DNA of 64,000 bases, taken from the NCBI GenBank assembly GCA_037974335.1, contig CM075760.1:7561432-7625431 (forward strand), in the 5' to 3' direction. Both the position numbers and the translations under genes were made by a program. Source of the DNA: Prionace glauca (Eukaryota > Chordata > Chondrichthyes > Carcharhiniformes > Carcharhinidae). This document shows positions 45,912 to 56,779 of the stretch, piece by piece. Under the pieces are notes generated by a model. It did not search any database. It was not told the DNA's origin and saw nothing but the letters and a program-made list of their open reading frames with translations. Every line of letters starts with the position of its first letter. Within the stretch, counting starts at the first letter, position 1.

Positions 45912-45985
45912 CGTCGCTGGGTTGTCTTAAACCACCAACCTTTCAGTTAACAGCTGAACGCGCTGACCAATTGCGCCATAGAGAC
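45912..45985 (-). tRNA. tRNA-Asn (GTT), degenerate
   Basis: The minus strand reads GTCTCTATGGCGCAATTGGT, with loop CTGTTAA (anticodon GTT) paired by a good stem. The T loop reads TTTAAGA instead of TTCGAGC, the T stem is weak, and the acceptor stem has mismatches (GTCTCTA against AGCGAC). The altered B box makes this probably a pseudogene. Confidence 0.72.
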
Positions 45986-46417
45986 AGAGGTAGCAACTCG
46001 TAAATATATTCTAAACTCGTGTGTTACTGGCCGCCATTCTATTTCTGAAAACCTGTTCCAGAACTGCAGCATGACCGCACTGTTTAAAATTCTATACAAG
46101 TCTCTTTAGTTCCGTTGATCCTGCAGCACTGCTGTAGTGTGTTGGTTATTCGCTATCTCCTATGAACGGGCAGGGAAAATAAACCCACGTCTCTTACCAC
46201 AGGGAGGAATGGGAAGGGAACTGACCACCCGTAGCCCAAAGATCCAACACTTTCCACTCAATCATCAATAACACCATTCACAACTGCACCACCTTCCGAA
46301 TATTGCGATCCATTTCCCTCAGGATTTAGTTCCAAGGCTTCATATTTCCCTTGTTTTACCCCAATTTTGCAGGACATTCGCTCCAATACACAGAGTGAAC
46401 GGAGAAAGAAGAAGCTT

Positions 46418-46488
46418 TGCATTGGCCGGGAATCGAACCCGTGTCTCCCGCGTGGCAGGCGAGAATTCTACCACTGAACCACCAATGT
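46418..46488 (-). tRNA. tRNA-Gly (GCC)
   Basis: The minus strand reads ACATTGGTGGTTCAGTGGTA, with loop CTGCCAC (anticodon GCC) and B box GGGTTCGATTCCC, ending CCAATGC plus A. The first acceptor pair is A-C instead of G-C, and one T-stem pair is lost. Otherwise it is standard, so it may still work. Confidence 0.85.
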
Positions 46489-46499
46489 TGCTCTTGCTA

Positions 46500-47034
46500 G
46501 CGATGCCCCCACATGCTCTCTCTTCCTTCACACTCAGCAGCATTGTAATTTCCTTACTTTGTCCTTTCGTTCCCCATTTATTAAGATTCGGATATTAAAT
46601 AAATGCTAACCTCAAATACATTTTGGACAAAATTCAAAATGTCTTAGAAAATTTACACAATTTTGTCATTTTTTCCATAAAATTCAGCATTTCTGATTTT
46701 GGAGAAAGCATTTCAAGCTGAGGTCAGTGCAAAGATAATATGACTGTAACATCGAGATTCTGATAATATTCAGCACCAAACTGAAATCATACAGACTTCC
46801 CTCACCCTAGCATGTTTCAGATGGTGATTAACTATGTTAGTCTGCACCTAAACCTATTAAATTGTCTTGTAGACTGGATGACTTGCTGATATATGCAGGT
46901 GTCAAAATAGGGAAGTTTCTTTCCTGGCAATGCATCAAACAATTTATCATTTCTGATTTGACACAAAGCATTTGAGGCCGAGGCCAGAGCGAAGATACTA
47001 TGGGTGTAACATCGAGATTCAGATAATGTTCAGG
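46500..47034. other. Intergenic
   Basis: AT-rich sequence. Pieces at 46690-46840 and 46960-47040 resemble the flank of the tRNA-Val units ('catcgagattc' then 'gataatgttcag'), suggesting older copies of the same unit. No gene is seen. Confidence 0.45.
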
Positions 47035-47340
47035 AACAAAATGCCCCGGCCGATGAGGGCATGCTTTAAGGTGCAAGGGGCAAGGTTTAAAGGAGATGGA
47101 CATGGCAGATTGTTTGCATAGAGAGTAGTGGGCTCCTGGAACTCGCTGCCGGGAAGAGATAGTGGAAGCGAATGCAGTTGTGATTTTTAAGTCAGCTGAC
47201 AAGTACATGAATAGGATGGGAATAGAGGGATATGGTCCCGGAAGGATAGGGGGTTTTAGTTAAGTGGGGCAGCATGGTCAGTGAAGGTTTGACGGGCCGA
47301 AGGACATGTTCCTGGGCTGTAATTTTCTTTGTTCTTTGTA
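47035..47340 (+). mobile_element. CR1-like LINE 3' end, forward
   Basis: It carries 'ggatgggaatagagggatat' and ends 'ctgggctgtaattttctttg' then 'ttctttgta', a known type of LINE tail in these genomes. It is 5'-truncated. Confidence 0.75.
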
Positions 47341-47699
47341 CTGCCATTTTTCTTTATCCAAAACTGAGCTTCAGACCCTGTAGCTCTATATTTAACTATT
47401 CCATCTCTGACATCTCCTCCAGTCACACAACTCTGTGAGATATCTGTACTGATGTTATTGTGGCATCATGAGCGTTCCACAGGCAACATGACTTGTATCT
47501 ATAAATTCTCATCTTGAACATTTCAATTGAAATTTCAAGGCGAGCAGAGCTTTTTGAGCAGAATGGTTCAGATTCCCATTCCCTTTAATGTGAACAAGTT
47601 GTTTCTGATTTCCCTACAGAGGTTATCTATTAAACAATGACTGAACACAGGGGGTGAATGTGAGAAGCTGAAGTTTCCAGTTGAAGAGGTTTCCAGTGT

Positions 47700-48480
47700 C
47701 TCTGAGCAGCTGAACTGGGGAAGACTTTGGGCAGAGACTGCGCTGCTGCTATTTCCCTTCCTGACCACCGGGGGTCGTTGTAACACGCCCGGGCGCTGCT
47801 CCTCCCAGTGACACCTCTTGCCCTCTCCGGCCCGGCCGCTGCTCGTTGGCGGAACATCCGGGTCCTGCAGAGAGGCGGGGTCAGCCGCCATATTGCCGTG
47901 ACATCACCACAGCCCCTCCCCCCGTCGAGGAAAAAGCGGCGGTTCAGATATGTAGAAAGTGAGAGAAATTCCCACCCGGAAATCCCGCCCGGAGCGGAAT
48001 TAAAATTAAATAAAATAAAATACATATTTTTATAAAGAGGCAGGTGGCGGAACCGCGCATGTGCGGTAGTATTTTCCCAGAGCGCACCGCGCGGGTGTGA
48101 TTGAAAAACAGACGGAATAAAAAACAGAAATGATTTTCCCGAATGGAGAAGGAACCGAAAGTCTGACGGGTGAGGATGTGAATAATAATCATCAAGGTTC
48201 AAAACATTAAAAGATGCAAATGCAACTCCCTGGGCGCATGTGCAAGGAGGGGAATTCCCCCAGAGTGCAGCGCGCGGGACGCCGTCTCCCCTGGCAACGC
48301 AAGATGGCCGCCGGCGGTGGTGTGATTGTGGCGCAGGCGCAGTGAGGTCAGCCTGCAGCCCATTGTCCAGACTGCCCCCCCAGTGGATGTGGTGGGGATG
48401 GTGCAGCAGATGGAGCAACAATCCCAGTTTCAATGGGGGGAGAGAAGCTGCGATGCTGCTCCCTGTTGTTTACTCCTCTC
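47700..48480. promoter_or_regulatory. Orphan CpG-island promoter-like region
   Basis: This GC- and CpG-dense stretch stands in AT-rich surroundings. It holds YY1-type sites (GCCGCCATATTG at 47884; AAGATGGCCGCC at 48301), NRF1-type sites (CGCGCATGTGCGG at 48054; GCGCATGTGC at 48234; GCGCAGGCGC at 48331) and a CRE-like TGACATCA (47899). About 48051-48110 and 48231-48290 are a diverged 180-bp-period duplication. These are features of TATA-less housekeeping promoters. No exon with a recognisable protein lies on either side, so the gene it serves is unknown. A long frame inside it (48433-47630, minus) is most likely a by-product of the base composition. Confidence 0.7.
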
Positions 48481-48544
48481 TCCAGCCTCAGCATTGCAGC
48501 AGTGTTTAAACAAGAGGGTGCATTGTCACAGCAGCAGGGTCTCC

Positions 48545-48858
48545 ATGTCCTTCCAGTAGTAAGGTGACCAGAACTGGACGCAGTTCTCCAAATGCGGTCT
48601 AACCAACGTTCTGTACAACTGCAGCATTAGTCGCCAGCTCTTATACTATACACCCCTTCCTATAAAGGCTAGCATTCTGTAAGCTTTCTTCGCAACTTTC
48701 TCCACCTGTGTTGCCACCTTCAGAGACAAGAACACTTGCACTCCTGGGTCCCTCTGCATTTCTACACTCTTAACTGGTCTTCCCTTTATCATGTAACTCC
48801 TCTCTACATTATTCCTTCCAAAATGCATCACCTCACATTTATCAGGATCAAAATATAT
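48545..48858 (-). mobile_element. CR1-type LINE fragment, reverse
   Basis: It matches the LINE part at 21620-21870: the minus frame reads MMHFGRNNVERSYMIKGRP and VATQVEKVAKKAYRMLAFIG. It abuts another LINE at 48860. Confidence 0.85.
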
Positions 48859-48859
48859 C

Positions 48860-49795
48860 TTGAGAAATTTGCCTACCTTGGAATTGCTCTCGCAGAGATA
48901 TTACCACGATGCCCTTTCAACATTGATAGAGTACTTACAGCAGAGAAGAAGGCTGTTTTGAAGCGTCATGTGTGTGTTGGCCCTCTAAATCTTATAGAAC
49001 CCTACCTTATAGAACCCTACAGTGCAGAAACAGGCCCTTCGGCCCATCGAGTCTGCACCGAACACAATCCCACCCAGACCCTATCCCCATATCCCTACAC
49101 ATTTACCTGCTAATCCCTCTAACCTACACATCCCAGGACACTAAGGGGCAATTTTAGCATAGCCAATGAACCTAACCCGCACATCTTTGGACTGTGGGAG
49201 GAAACCGGAGCACCCGGAGAAAACCCACGCAGACACGAGGAGAATGTGCAAACTCCACACAGGCAGTGACCCGAGCCGGGAATCGAACCCAGGACCCTGG
49301 AGCTGTGAAGCAGCAGTGCTAACCACTGTGCTACCGTGCCGCCAAGGACCAATTCATCCAATAACATTCTGTACCCCACAGTCTAGCATTTTGTTCATTT
49401 TCAGACAATTATCCAATCCCATTTTGAACCCATTAATTGGCTCTGCCTGCAGCACACTCTCAAACAGCACATTCCAGGTCTGGGTCACTCACTGTCTGAA
49501 AATGTTTTTTCCTGATGTCTCCATGTTTCCTTCACCAATTTACTTCAACCCGCTCCCTCTGTGTCAAAATCCTTCTGCCATTGAAAGTTTCTCTCTATCT
49601 ACTCTGTCAAGACCCTTCAGGATTTTGAATGCCTCATTAAAGTCACATCAGCAACTTTCTGTTAAGAAAATTAGTCCCAAACTCTCCAAAATATATTCTC
49701 CACTGAAGTTTCTGATCTCTGGAATTATTCTCGTGTTTTCCTCCTGCATTCAGTCCACTGATTTTACATTCTGCCTTACGTTCGGTCAGTTAGTG
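48860..49795 (-). mobile_element. Old CR1-like LINE, reverse (copy of 35650-36240)
   Basis: It shares 'tgttttgaagcgtcatgtgt'-type sequence and 'tgccattga' then 'ctctctatctactctgtcaa' with 35650-36240. A SINE at about 48998-49345 interrupts it, absent from the other copy. Confidence 0.8.
48998..49345 (-). mobile_element. tRNA-derived SINE, full length, reverse
   Basis: This is the most complete SINE in the window. Read on the minus strand it starts with a tRNA-like head (GGCGGCACGGTAGCACAGTG) with A box, then B box GGGTTCGATTCCCGG, the body with GTGTCTGCGTGGGTTTTCTC, and ends 'gggttctataag'. The plus strand carries a doubled 'atagaaccctac' at its end. Its near-intact state suggests a recent insertion. 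Confidence 0.92.
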
Positions 49796-49919
49796 CCTGC
49801 TTGAACACATGAAACACAATCTTTCTTCATGCCCTGGAGTGAAGATTCGGAGCAAATTCATTTCTCATTTTTGGCGGACTAAGGGGAATCAGACAAGGTT
49901 AAGGGCAGTTTAAATGCTG

Positions 49920-50365
49920 CTGGTCCTCCATAAGACCATAGGAAAGAAACATGAGAAATAGGAGCATGAGTAGTCCATTTAGCCCTTCGAGCCTGCCCCG
50001 CCATTCAATAAGATCATGGCTGACCTGAACTGGATCAGTTCCACTTTCCCACTTTCTCCCCATAACCCTTAATTCCCCTGTCTGTCAGAAACCTATCTAC
50101 CCGTGACTTAAATATATTTAGCGAGGTGGCTTCCACCACTTCAATGGGCAGAAAATTCCAGAGATTCACCAGCCTTTGAGTGAAGAAGTTCCTCCTCAAC
50201 TCTGATCTAAACTGCACCTCTCCCCCCCTTATCTTGAGGTTGTGCCCCCTCGTACTGCTGTCCTTTCTAAGCGGGAAGAATCTCTCTCCCTCTACCCTAT
50301 CCATCCCTTTCATTATCTTATACGTCTCTATAACATCCCCCCTAATCCTTCTAAACTCCATGACA
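49920..50365 (-). mobile_element. CR1-type LINE 3' part, reverse
   Basis: The minus frame (50403-50035) reads EFRRIRGDVIETYKIMKGMD, RNFFTQRLVNLWNFLPIEVV and SLNIFKSRVDRFL, the CR1 C-terminus. The 3' tail is a weak 'aacatgagaaatagga'. It lies just downstream of the membrane exons. Confidence 0.88.
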
Positions 50366-50464
50366 GACCAGTTTATGAGTGAATTCACCGAGGTTCTCTT
50401 CATTCTTCACTCATTCTGTCTCTGGATTTGATCAGAAAAAGGCAGAGATGAAGGTGTCTTTACA

Positions 50465-50530
50465 CGGGTGGGTCACTGGGTGGCGCAGTGACTCTGTCTC
50501 TAAAGGGTCCTGAGTTCAACCACATCCCAC
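50465..50530 (+). mobile_element. SINE head fragment
   Basis: The stretch carries 'tgggtggcgcagtgactctg' and a B-box-like 'gagttcaac', a tRNA-like head without a body. Confidence 0.45.
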
Positions 50531-50649
50531 CCATGGCTGGGGGGGACATGCCTATCTGGGAAAGGAGGGGAAACCGGATCAGAGGGAAATGCAGCGGAGT
50601 TGATGGGTTTAGGAGAACGGAATTAAGCCAAGACAGGGATGGTTAAATT

Positions 50650-50666
50650 TTTATTCAAAATTTATT
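50650..50666 (-). terminator. Poly(A) signals for membrane mu transcripts
   Basis: Two AATAAA hexamers lie on the minus strand (50650-50655 and 50661-50666), about 450-470 bp past the TM2 stop. They would end the membrane form, whose 3' untranslated region runs from 51115 to about here. Confidence 0.6.
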
Positions 50667-51115
50667 TAAAAATTCAGAGAATATTTTACAGCGAAATTGT
50701 TTTTTTTTAAAGTTAGGAAAGTGAACATAGCGATCGAGGGTCACATTGAGAACAGGAGACATGTACGGAGAATCTGTCAATATTTGTACATCTGTTACAT
50801 TAACCAGAAAGAGAATACAGATCCTTAATAGAAAGAGGAATTAACAAACGTGAATAAGGAATGAGAAATTATTTATACATTAAGTTTACACTAGGGGGGA
50901 AACTATTAACCACAATAACATTATAACAAAAAAAAACTCGTACTTTTCACACTGAAAACTGAAATAATGTCTATTGTTGCCTCAGTTACAGATCCAGAAT
51001 GATAAACTGAGAGAAATTTACTGATAGATTCACCGAGAGCAGATATTGTATTGGAGCCATACACAGATCTTTATAATCAGCTGAGGGAAATCTGCAGCGT
51101 CCAAAATTCAACCCA

Positions 51116-51124
51116 TCACTTGAT
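51116..51124 (-). CDS. IgM membrane exon 2 (TM2), terminal codons
   Basis: After the acceptor TTTTACAG on the minus strand the exon codes only Ile-Lys and a stop (ATC AAG TGA), then 3' untranslated sequence. Joined to TM1 it gives a cytoplasmic tail VKIK, the very short type known for IgM (mammalian VK or KVK), which relies on partner chains for signalling. The phase-0 join fits TM1. Confidence 0.8.
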   Translation of the reverse strand: MK

Positions 51125-51258
51125 CTGTAAAATAAAGAGGCAATATTGAAGCAGATGTTTCTGATGCGGGACATTAATGTTTTTAATCAGTGAAACAATG
51201 AGAGATTTTTCAAATCCATTCTGCCAGTGTGAAATGTGAGTGAATTGAATCATCTCAC

Positions 51259-51386
51259 CTTCACCAGAGTGACGGCAGTACTGTAGAAAATGCTCAGGAA
51301 GAACAGGACGATGAATGTGGAAGCGGTTGTCCAGATGTTGCTGTTATCATCCTCACTGTCTTCAATCCAGATGCGGTCGGTGGGGT
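51259..51386 (-). CDS. IgM membrane exon 1 (TM1)
   Basis: On the minus strand the exon begins AC after a CTAG acceptor and, with the G from the internal CH4 donor, opens with [19 protein letters not shown], an acidic linker. It continues with the transmembrane segment [20 protein letters not shown] and TLVK. The polar residues within the helix (TAST, FYSTA) are those conserved in mu transmembrane domains for pairing with the signalling dimer. It ends at a GTGAGA donor (51258-51253). It lies 3.5 kb downstream of CH4. Confidence 0.94.
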
Positions 51387-51399
51387 CTAGGGGACAGAG

Positions 51400-51940
51400 G
51401 CCAGGAAATGGAATTAGATTACTTTATTTATCCAGGGAATCTCATTGTTTTCTTTTCCCTGTTCTCCTTTATAAACTGTTCATTCATTCTCATGTTTAAT
51501 TTTCAATGTATATCTCCTGTTAAATTCAGGACACTCAGTAACAGATCTCCATAACTATTTTCACACCTGATCCTTATTGGTATTCCTTGGAGAGTCCATG
51601 TCAGAAAGCACTGAAGGTGTTTTCTTGATAATCAGTTCATTTTGAACTATTTGCCACGAACGTTTATTGAAGAATGTTTTGACTGATATAGAGGAACATT
51701 CCCCTGTCAATGATTGTTTCCACAGATGGTGACTGATCTGTAAACTATGAATGCTGCTGTTTAAGATCTGGGATGTAATTTCCAATCTTTGCTTATTTAC
51801 AGTGGAAATGTTTAGTAAATCATGAGCTTAATTCAGTTTCTCAACGTGTTTGGCGGTGTTTTGAGAATTGGGATAGTTCTCGGTGTGTATGTCCATTCAA
51901 ATTCACACTTAAATTTTACTTTCATCATTTACCTGCCGTT
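51400..51940. other. CH4-TM1 intron, unique part
   Basis: No further exon, RNA gene or named repeat is recognised in this stretch. Confidence 0.4.
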
Positions 51941-51944
51941 TATA

Positions 51945-52015
51945 TTTAAGATTGTGTGTGTGTGTCTGTGTGCGTGTGTGTATGTGTGAGACTGTGTGTG
52001 TGTGTGTATGTGTGA

Positions 52016-52060
<45 letters not shown>

Positions 52061-52942
52061 CACTTCCTGAGCTGCATTAATCTTTGGTCCTGAGTTAATC
52101 TGTGTGTATGAGGGATTCATTTGTCTGTGTTTGTTGATTTGTGTAGTTGTGTGTCTGTGTGTATAATTTATTCTTCAGTCATTGTGGATAATTTGTATAA
52201 TTTGTATAATTTATCCTTCAGACATTGTGGATACATGACTATTATTGTGTGAAGTCTCTGTATATTTATTAATGCCACTCTTAACGTGTGCTCGTGTTTC
52301 TGCCTATTTCAATGTGTGAATTTCTGTCACTCGAGTACTGTTTCCTTCCCTTTCTGTATGTGTCTGTTCCTCCGTGTGTTTGTGTGTGTATCTGTTAACA
52401 TGTTAGTGCATGTAAATCCGTGTTGATAGTTATTTATAACAATGTGTCAGCATATACCTGTGTTTCCATGTGTAGTATTGTGTCCCGTGATGTTCTGTTC
52501 TGTATGAGCATGTGAATGTTTGCATCCACATGTTTGTGTGAAAACGTTTTGCTCTCTGTTTATCTATATGCAGTGTGTTAATATTGTTACACGTGTTTCC
52601 CTGTATAAGTGATAATGTGTATAACATTGTGGGTCTCTATATCAGTATTCATTTCAGCGAGAACGTGTGAGAATATGTATTTGTTTGCGTGTGTGTATCT
52701 GTTTGTGTATGTTTTGGACCTGCATGCATGTTATCTGTCCGTATTGTGTGTACACATGCATGTGTTTGTGTTTGGGTCTCTGTACCTAGTCACGTATGTT
52801 TAGGTAAGTGTGTACTTGTGTGTTTGTACGTGGTTCTGCATGCGTTTGTACATATTTGATAATTTGTGTGCATGTTTTGTTTTGTGCCTTCTTGTACAAG
52901 TCCGTGTCTGTGTGTGCGGGTGTCTGCCCCCTTGTGCATGCA

Positions 52943-52976
<34 letters not shown>

Positions 52977-53720
52977 CATGATGCGTGTGGGACAGAGAGA
53001 GCGAAAGAGAAAGGGAGAGAGAGTATTTGTGTATGCATGTATATTTGTTTGTATGTGTGTGGTCCATTAGTGTATTTGTGGGAGCGTGCTTGTTTGAGTT
53101 CGTTTGTGCGTATATTGTGTGTTCTTCTGATCCGTGAATGTGCATTTGTATTTCTGAATGTATCTGTGTTTTTGTTGTGTATGTATTTGAGAGTATTGTG
53201 TATTTGTGACATTCTGTGTCTGTAGTTGAATGTACCTGTCTATATTTCTGTGTGTGGGAGTATGTGTATGCTTTTGTGTGTGTATATTAACATTCTGTAT
53301 TCGTGTGCATTTGTATGAGTATGTGTATTTGTGCAATTGTGTCCATGTGTCTGTGTGTGTGTATGCGTGTGTGTGTGTATGAGTGTGTGAATGAGTGTGT
53401 GTGTGCAGTGTGTCTGTATGTGTGAGTGTGTGTATGTGAGAGTGTGTAGTGTGTGAGTGTGTGTGTGTGAGTGTGTGTGAGAGTGAGTGTGTGTGTGTGT
53501 ATGCGTGTGTGTTTGTGTGTGTGTGAGTGTGTGAATGAGTGTGTGAGTGTGTAGTGTGTCTGTATGTGTGAGTGTGTGTATGTGTGTGTGAGTGTGTGTG
53601 TATGTGTGAGAATGAGTGTTTGTGTGATTGTGTGTGAATGTATAGTGTGTGTAGTGTGTGTTTGTGCAGTGTGTGTAGTGTGTGAGTGTGTGTGTGAGTG
53701 TGGGTGTGTACGCCTATGTA
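51945..53720 (+). repeat. Long TG-rich microsatellite field in the CH4-TM1 intron
   Basis: Dense TGTG runs lie at 51950-52060, 52930-52980 and 53340-53710, with TG-rich variants between. The RNA made from the minus strand would be CA-rich here. All the long His/Thr or Val/Cys frames are repeat artefacts. Bases 53720-54780 hold no recognised feature. Confidence 0.95.
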
Positions 53721-54808
53721 TGTATGTATAATTGTGACAGTTTTGGGCAGTTTTATCAGTGTGTGTATTTTTTTAACTGTTGCTCCAAGTTTCACCGACC
53801 ATAGTGAAGTGAATATGATCTAGACAACCCGAATAATGGAACATATTTTCAATGATTTGCTGTAAAAATGTATTTTATGTGAGGGGCACAGTGATATCAG
53901 GAGAGAGAATGAAATAATTCATTGATGTATCTCAGAGACCTCAGGGACAGAACAGTTAAAACCCGGGGAGGAATCTATGACTTGTTTAAATTTGTATTCT
54001 GGGAAATCAATGCCAGCACATGATTAACAGGAACAAGAGTGTTGAGACATTTTAAAATTATGTTGCATTCGTATAGATATATTTCAATGATTAAGTTAAT
54101 GGTACTTCAAAATCTGTAGCAAGTAAACCGGAAACTGATTTGTACTGTTGGCAACTGGGTCCTTATAGTAGAGAACTGTTCCCTTCCAAACACGGGAGAG
54201 GGAGGAGAGTGAGCTCAGAGTTTCCCTCTCCCTACCCGGTGATACAATGTCCCTGATGGTTCTAACCACTGAGGAGGTAGAGGTGAGTGGATTAAATAAT
54301 GACATTCCTCCTCTTTTCATTGAGGAAGTTTTGGGACATGGATTAACTACTGCTCCTCCCCTCTCTTTGCTGGGTTAGTGGGAATCCAGGATGTTAACAA
54401 TTTCACTCTCCCTCAATCCGATGGGGGGAATATTTCTCCATGTTTTTTGTGTGTGACCCTCACTTCAGTTCCCTGTGGGTGCGGTGCAGTAGCTTAAAGA
54501 GGTGGTCAATGAGAGAAACAGGGACACAGAGATCTAAATGTTGTGTTTGTGTGTCAGACATGTTAAAAATGTCGGAGTGTTTTCCCCTCAGCGGGAGGAA
54601 AGTCAGTGAAGATATTTTGCAAAATCCTGTAATGAATGTGCTCTACTCTATCCCTGACCCAGTGTCTATCTCCGCTGGGAGCACTGGTTCAACCATGTTG
54701 GGTCCGAGACATGAAAATATCTGACTCAAAATCAAAGATATGGAAGTAAAACTGAAAAACAACCAATTAAACAATTGGGTATTTCATTGATCGTTAGAGG
54801 AAAATGTT

Positions 54809-54823
54809 TTTATTCTTTTTATT
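54809..54823 (-). terminator. Poly(A) signals for secreted mu transcripts
   Basis: Two AATAAA hexamers on the minus strand (54809-54814 and 54818-54823) lie about 30-40 bp past the secretory stop. Use of this site excludes the membrane exons. Choice between this site and that at 50.65 kb would set secreted against membrane IgM. Confidence 0.7.
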
Positions 54824-54850
54824 GTAGTTTTTAATGGAAGTGAGTGACTC

Positions 54851-55242
54851 TCATTGACATGAATTAACCGTGTCCATCAGTGCAAGGGAAATGTTCACAA
54901 AACTGGGTTTACCGCTGGATTTGTCAACTGTTCTGTTGATGATCTTCAAGGGGATGGCTTCATGTCCCACCACACAGGAGTAAGAAGCGCCGCTGGACCA
55001 TTCCTCTGCTGCAATGGATAACAGGCTGTACATGAAGAAGGAGCTATCGCCGTTCTCCGCCACCACCTCGGTGTTCCTGTAGTTCCCGGGATTCACCGGC
55101 TTGTCGTTGACGGTCCATTTGACGAAGATCTCTCGGGGGGAGAAACCTCTCACTAAGCAGCTGAGGGAGACGAAACTCTGAGCGGAGACATCTTCTGCCG
55201 AGGGCAGGAGGACAGAGACGACCGGTTCCCGCGGATTTGGAT
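54851..55242 (-). CDS. IgM heavy-chain CH4 exon with secretory tail
   Basis: The exon begins after TTTCTACAG (minus) and, with G from CH3, opens [20 protein letters not shown]. Both domain cysteines (SLSCLVRGF and SYSCVVGHE) and the core Trp (FVKWTV) are present. After VDKSSGK follows the secretory tail [18 protein letters not shown] with an N-glycosylation site (NIS) and the penultimate Cys used for polymer formation. An internal donor (GGTAAAC, exon end at 54913) lies within the SSGK codons; splicing there to TM1 gives the membrane form in frame. The secreted exon is 392 bp, usual for shark mu. Confidence 0.97.
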
Positions 55243-55614
55243 CTGTAGAAAATGTACAATAAATGTCAATTAGCTGGAGAATTCTGGAGACAATGAAACC
55301 GCTGGTGAGATATCAGGAAAATGTGCTTCGCTTCTGATTTTAACTCTTCCCATTTTTGATTTGCAGCTTGGAGAGGAGGTGAACACAATTGTTTTCTCAA
55401 ATAACTCGGGGGGGGGGGGTGGAGTGGAAAGATTCAGAAAGTTTACAGCACAGAATCAGGCCATTCGGCCCAACTGATCTACTGTTTTCTTTTTGGTTTT
55501 CTGGTTTTTGATGCTCCACATCAGGCTCCTCCCTTCTTCTTCGATCTAAACCCAATAACATCGCCTTCAGTTCACTTTTCACTCATCAACACATCAAACT
55601 CCACAGAAAAATAT

Positions 55615-56015
55615 CAATCGGCCCAGAGTCGTTTAGTTCAGGAGAGTTCGCCTCTCATCCTCCTCCGCTCTAAGGAGAAAAGCCCCAGCTCCCTCAACCT
55701 TTCCTAATAAGACCTACCCTCCAAACCAGGCAGCATCCTGGTAAATCTCCTCTGCACTCTCTCCAATGCTTCCACATCCTTCTTATAGTGAGGTGACTAG
55801 AACTGCACACAATATTCCAAATGTGGTCTCACCAAGGCCCTGTACACTTGCAGTATAACCCCACGGCTCTTAAACTCAAACCCCCTGTTAATAAACACTA
55901 ACACACTTTAAGCCTTCTTCACGGCTCTATCCACTTGAGTGGCAACCTTTAGAGATCTGTGGATATGAACCCCAAGGATCTCCCTGTTCCTCTACATTGC
56001 TCAGAACCCTGCCAT
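55615..56015 (-). mobile_element. CR1-like LINE fragment in the CH3-CH4 intron
   Basis: The plus strand carries 'tcctggtaaatctcctctgc', 'aggtgactagaactgcacac' and 'aacctttagagatctgtgga', the reverse of a LINE part related to 48545-48858. Its right edge is only about 35 bp from CH3. Confidence 0.85.
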
Positions 56016-56051
56016 TGACCCTACATGTATTGCTTCAATCTCTCAGCTCAC

Positions 56052-56360
56052 CTGTTTCCTTGTGGATAGATGTTCTTAGAGGAGTCGGCAGATCTTGATG
56101 GCTCACCACGCACTCAAACACAGCCGCACTCAGCCAGGCTTGTGTGGAGATGCTTAATTTGCTGATCACGCTGTCACGATCCGCTCCGGGCTTTTCGGCA
56201 ATCTCTGATTTCAAATACGTCCTGTCTCGGATCCAGGACACGTTAACGCCATGAGGAGCATTAGAAATGATACAGGTTAAGGTCGCGGTCGCCTCCAGTA
56301 AGACCTGTTCTATTGGTGGCGGCTGTATCTTCACTGTGGTATCAAGGCACAGGGGAGGAT
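56052..56360 (-). CDS. IgM heavy-chain CH3 exon
   Basis: The exon begins after CATTCACAG (minus) and opens [19 protein letters not shown]; the early Cys may bond to the partner heavy chain. Domain cysteines are in [10 protein letters not shown] and FECVVSHQD, and the core Trp is in VNVSWIRDR (with the glycosylation site NVS). It ends KETG at a GTGAGC donor in phase 1. Length is 309 bp (103 codons). There is no stop or frameshift. Confidence 0.96.
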
Positions 56361-56779
56361 CTGTGAATGAGAAATGAAAATGAGCCCCAGTTTCCCTTCA
56401 GAAGCAGGACAGCAGTCTTCAGCCTGAAGGAGACAAAGTCGCCTTTAATATATCAATCTCTAACTCTCGCCTTTCACCTTCCATGGCGAATGGGAAGCCA
56501 GCTTGCTGTATGGAATTATTCCCTGTATTAAATATTGGAGCAGCGGTAACATTTCCATGAATCAGAATTGGAGAATTCCCAAACAAACACACCATCCTGA
56601 ACTCAGGGAAAAAGCACTGACCGTTTGTTTATAAATAGGGTGGATGCACTTTCTAATATTTTACCCTTGTGCTGTGACCTATGAAACATTCTCACACCTA
56701 CTGTCTCTCCAAAGTTTACCAGCTGTCTCAGGAACAAGCTGACATCAAAGCCACCTCACTCACTATATTGCTTCAAACC

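Noticed and set aside
47630-48433. Open frame of 267 codons (minus strand) across the CpG island
   Set aside because: Composition follows the GC-rich island and the frame has no recognisable domain. It also spans promoter-like motifs.
53067-53795. Open frame of 242 codons rich in His and Thr (minus strand), and similar frames at 52786-53225, 32362-32730 and 62787-63392
   Set aside because: All are produced by TG/CA microsatellites; no domain, start context or exon structure supports a protein.
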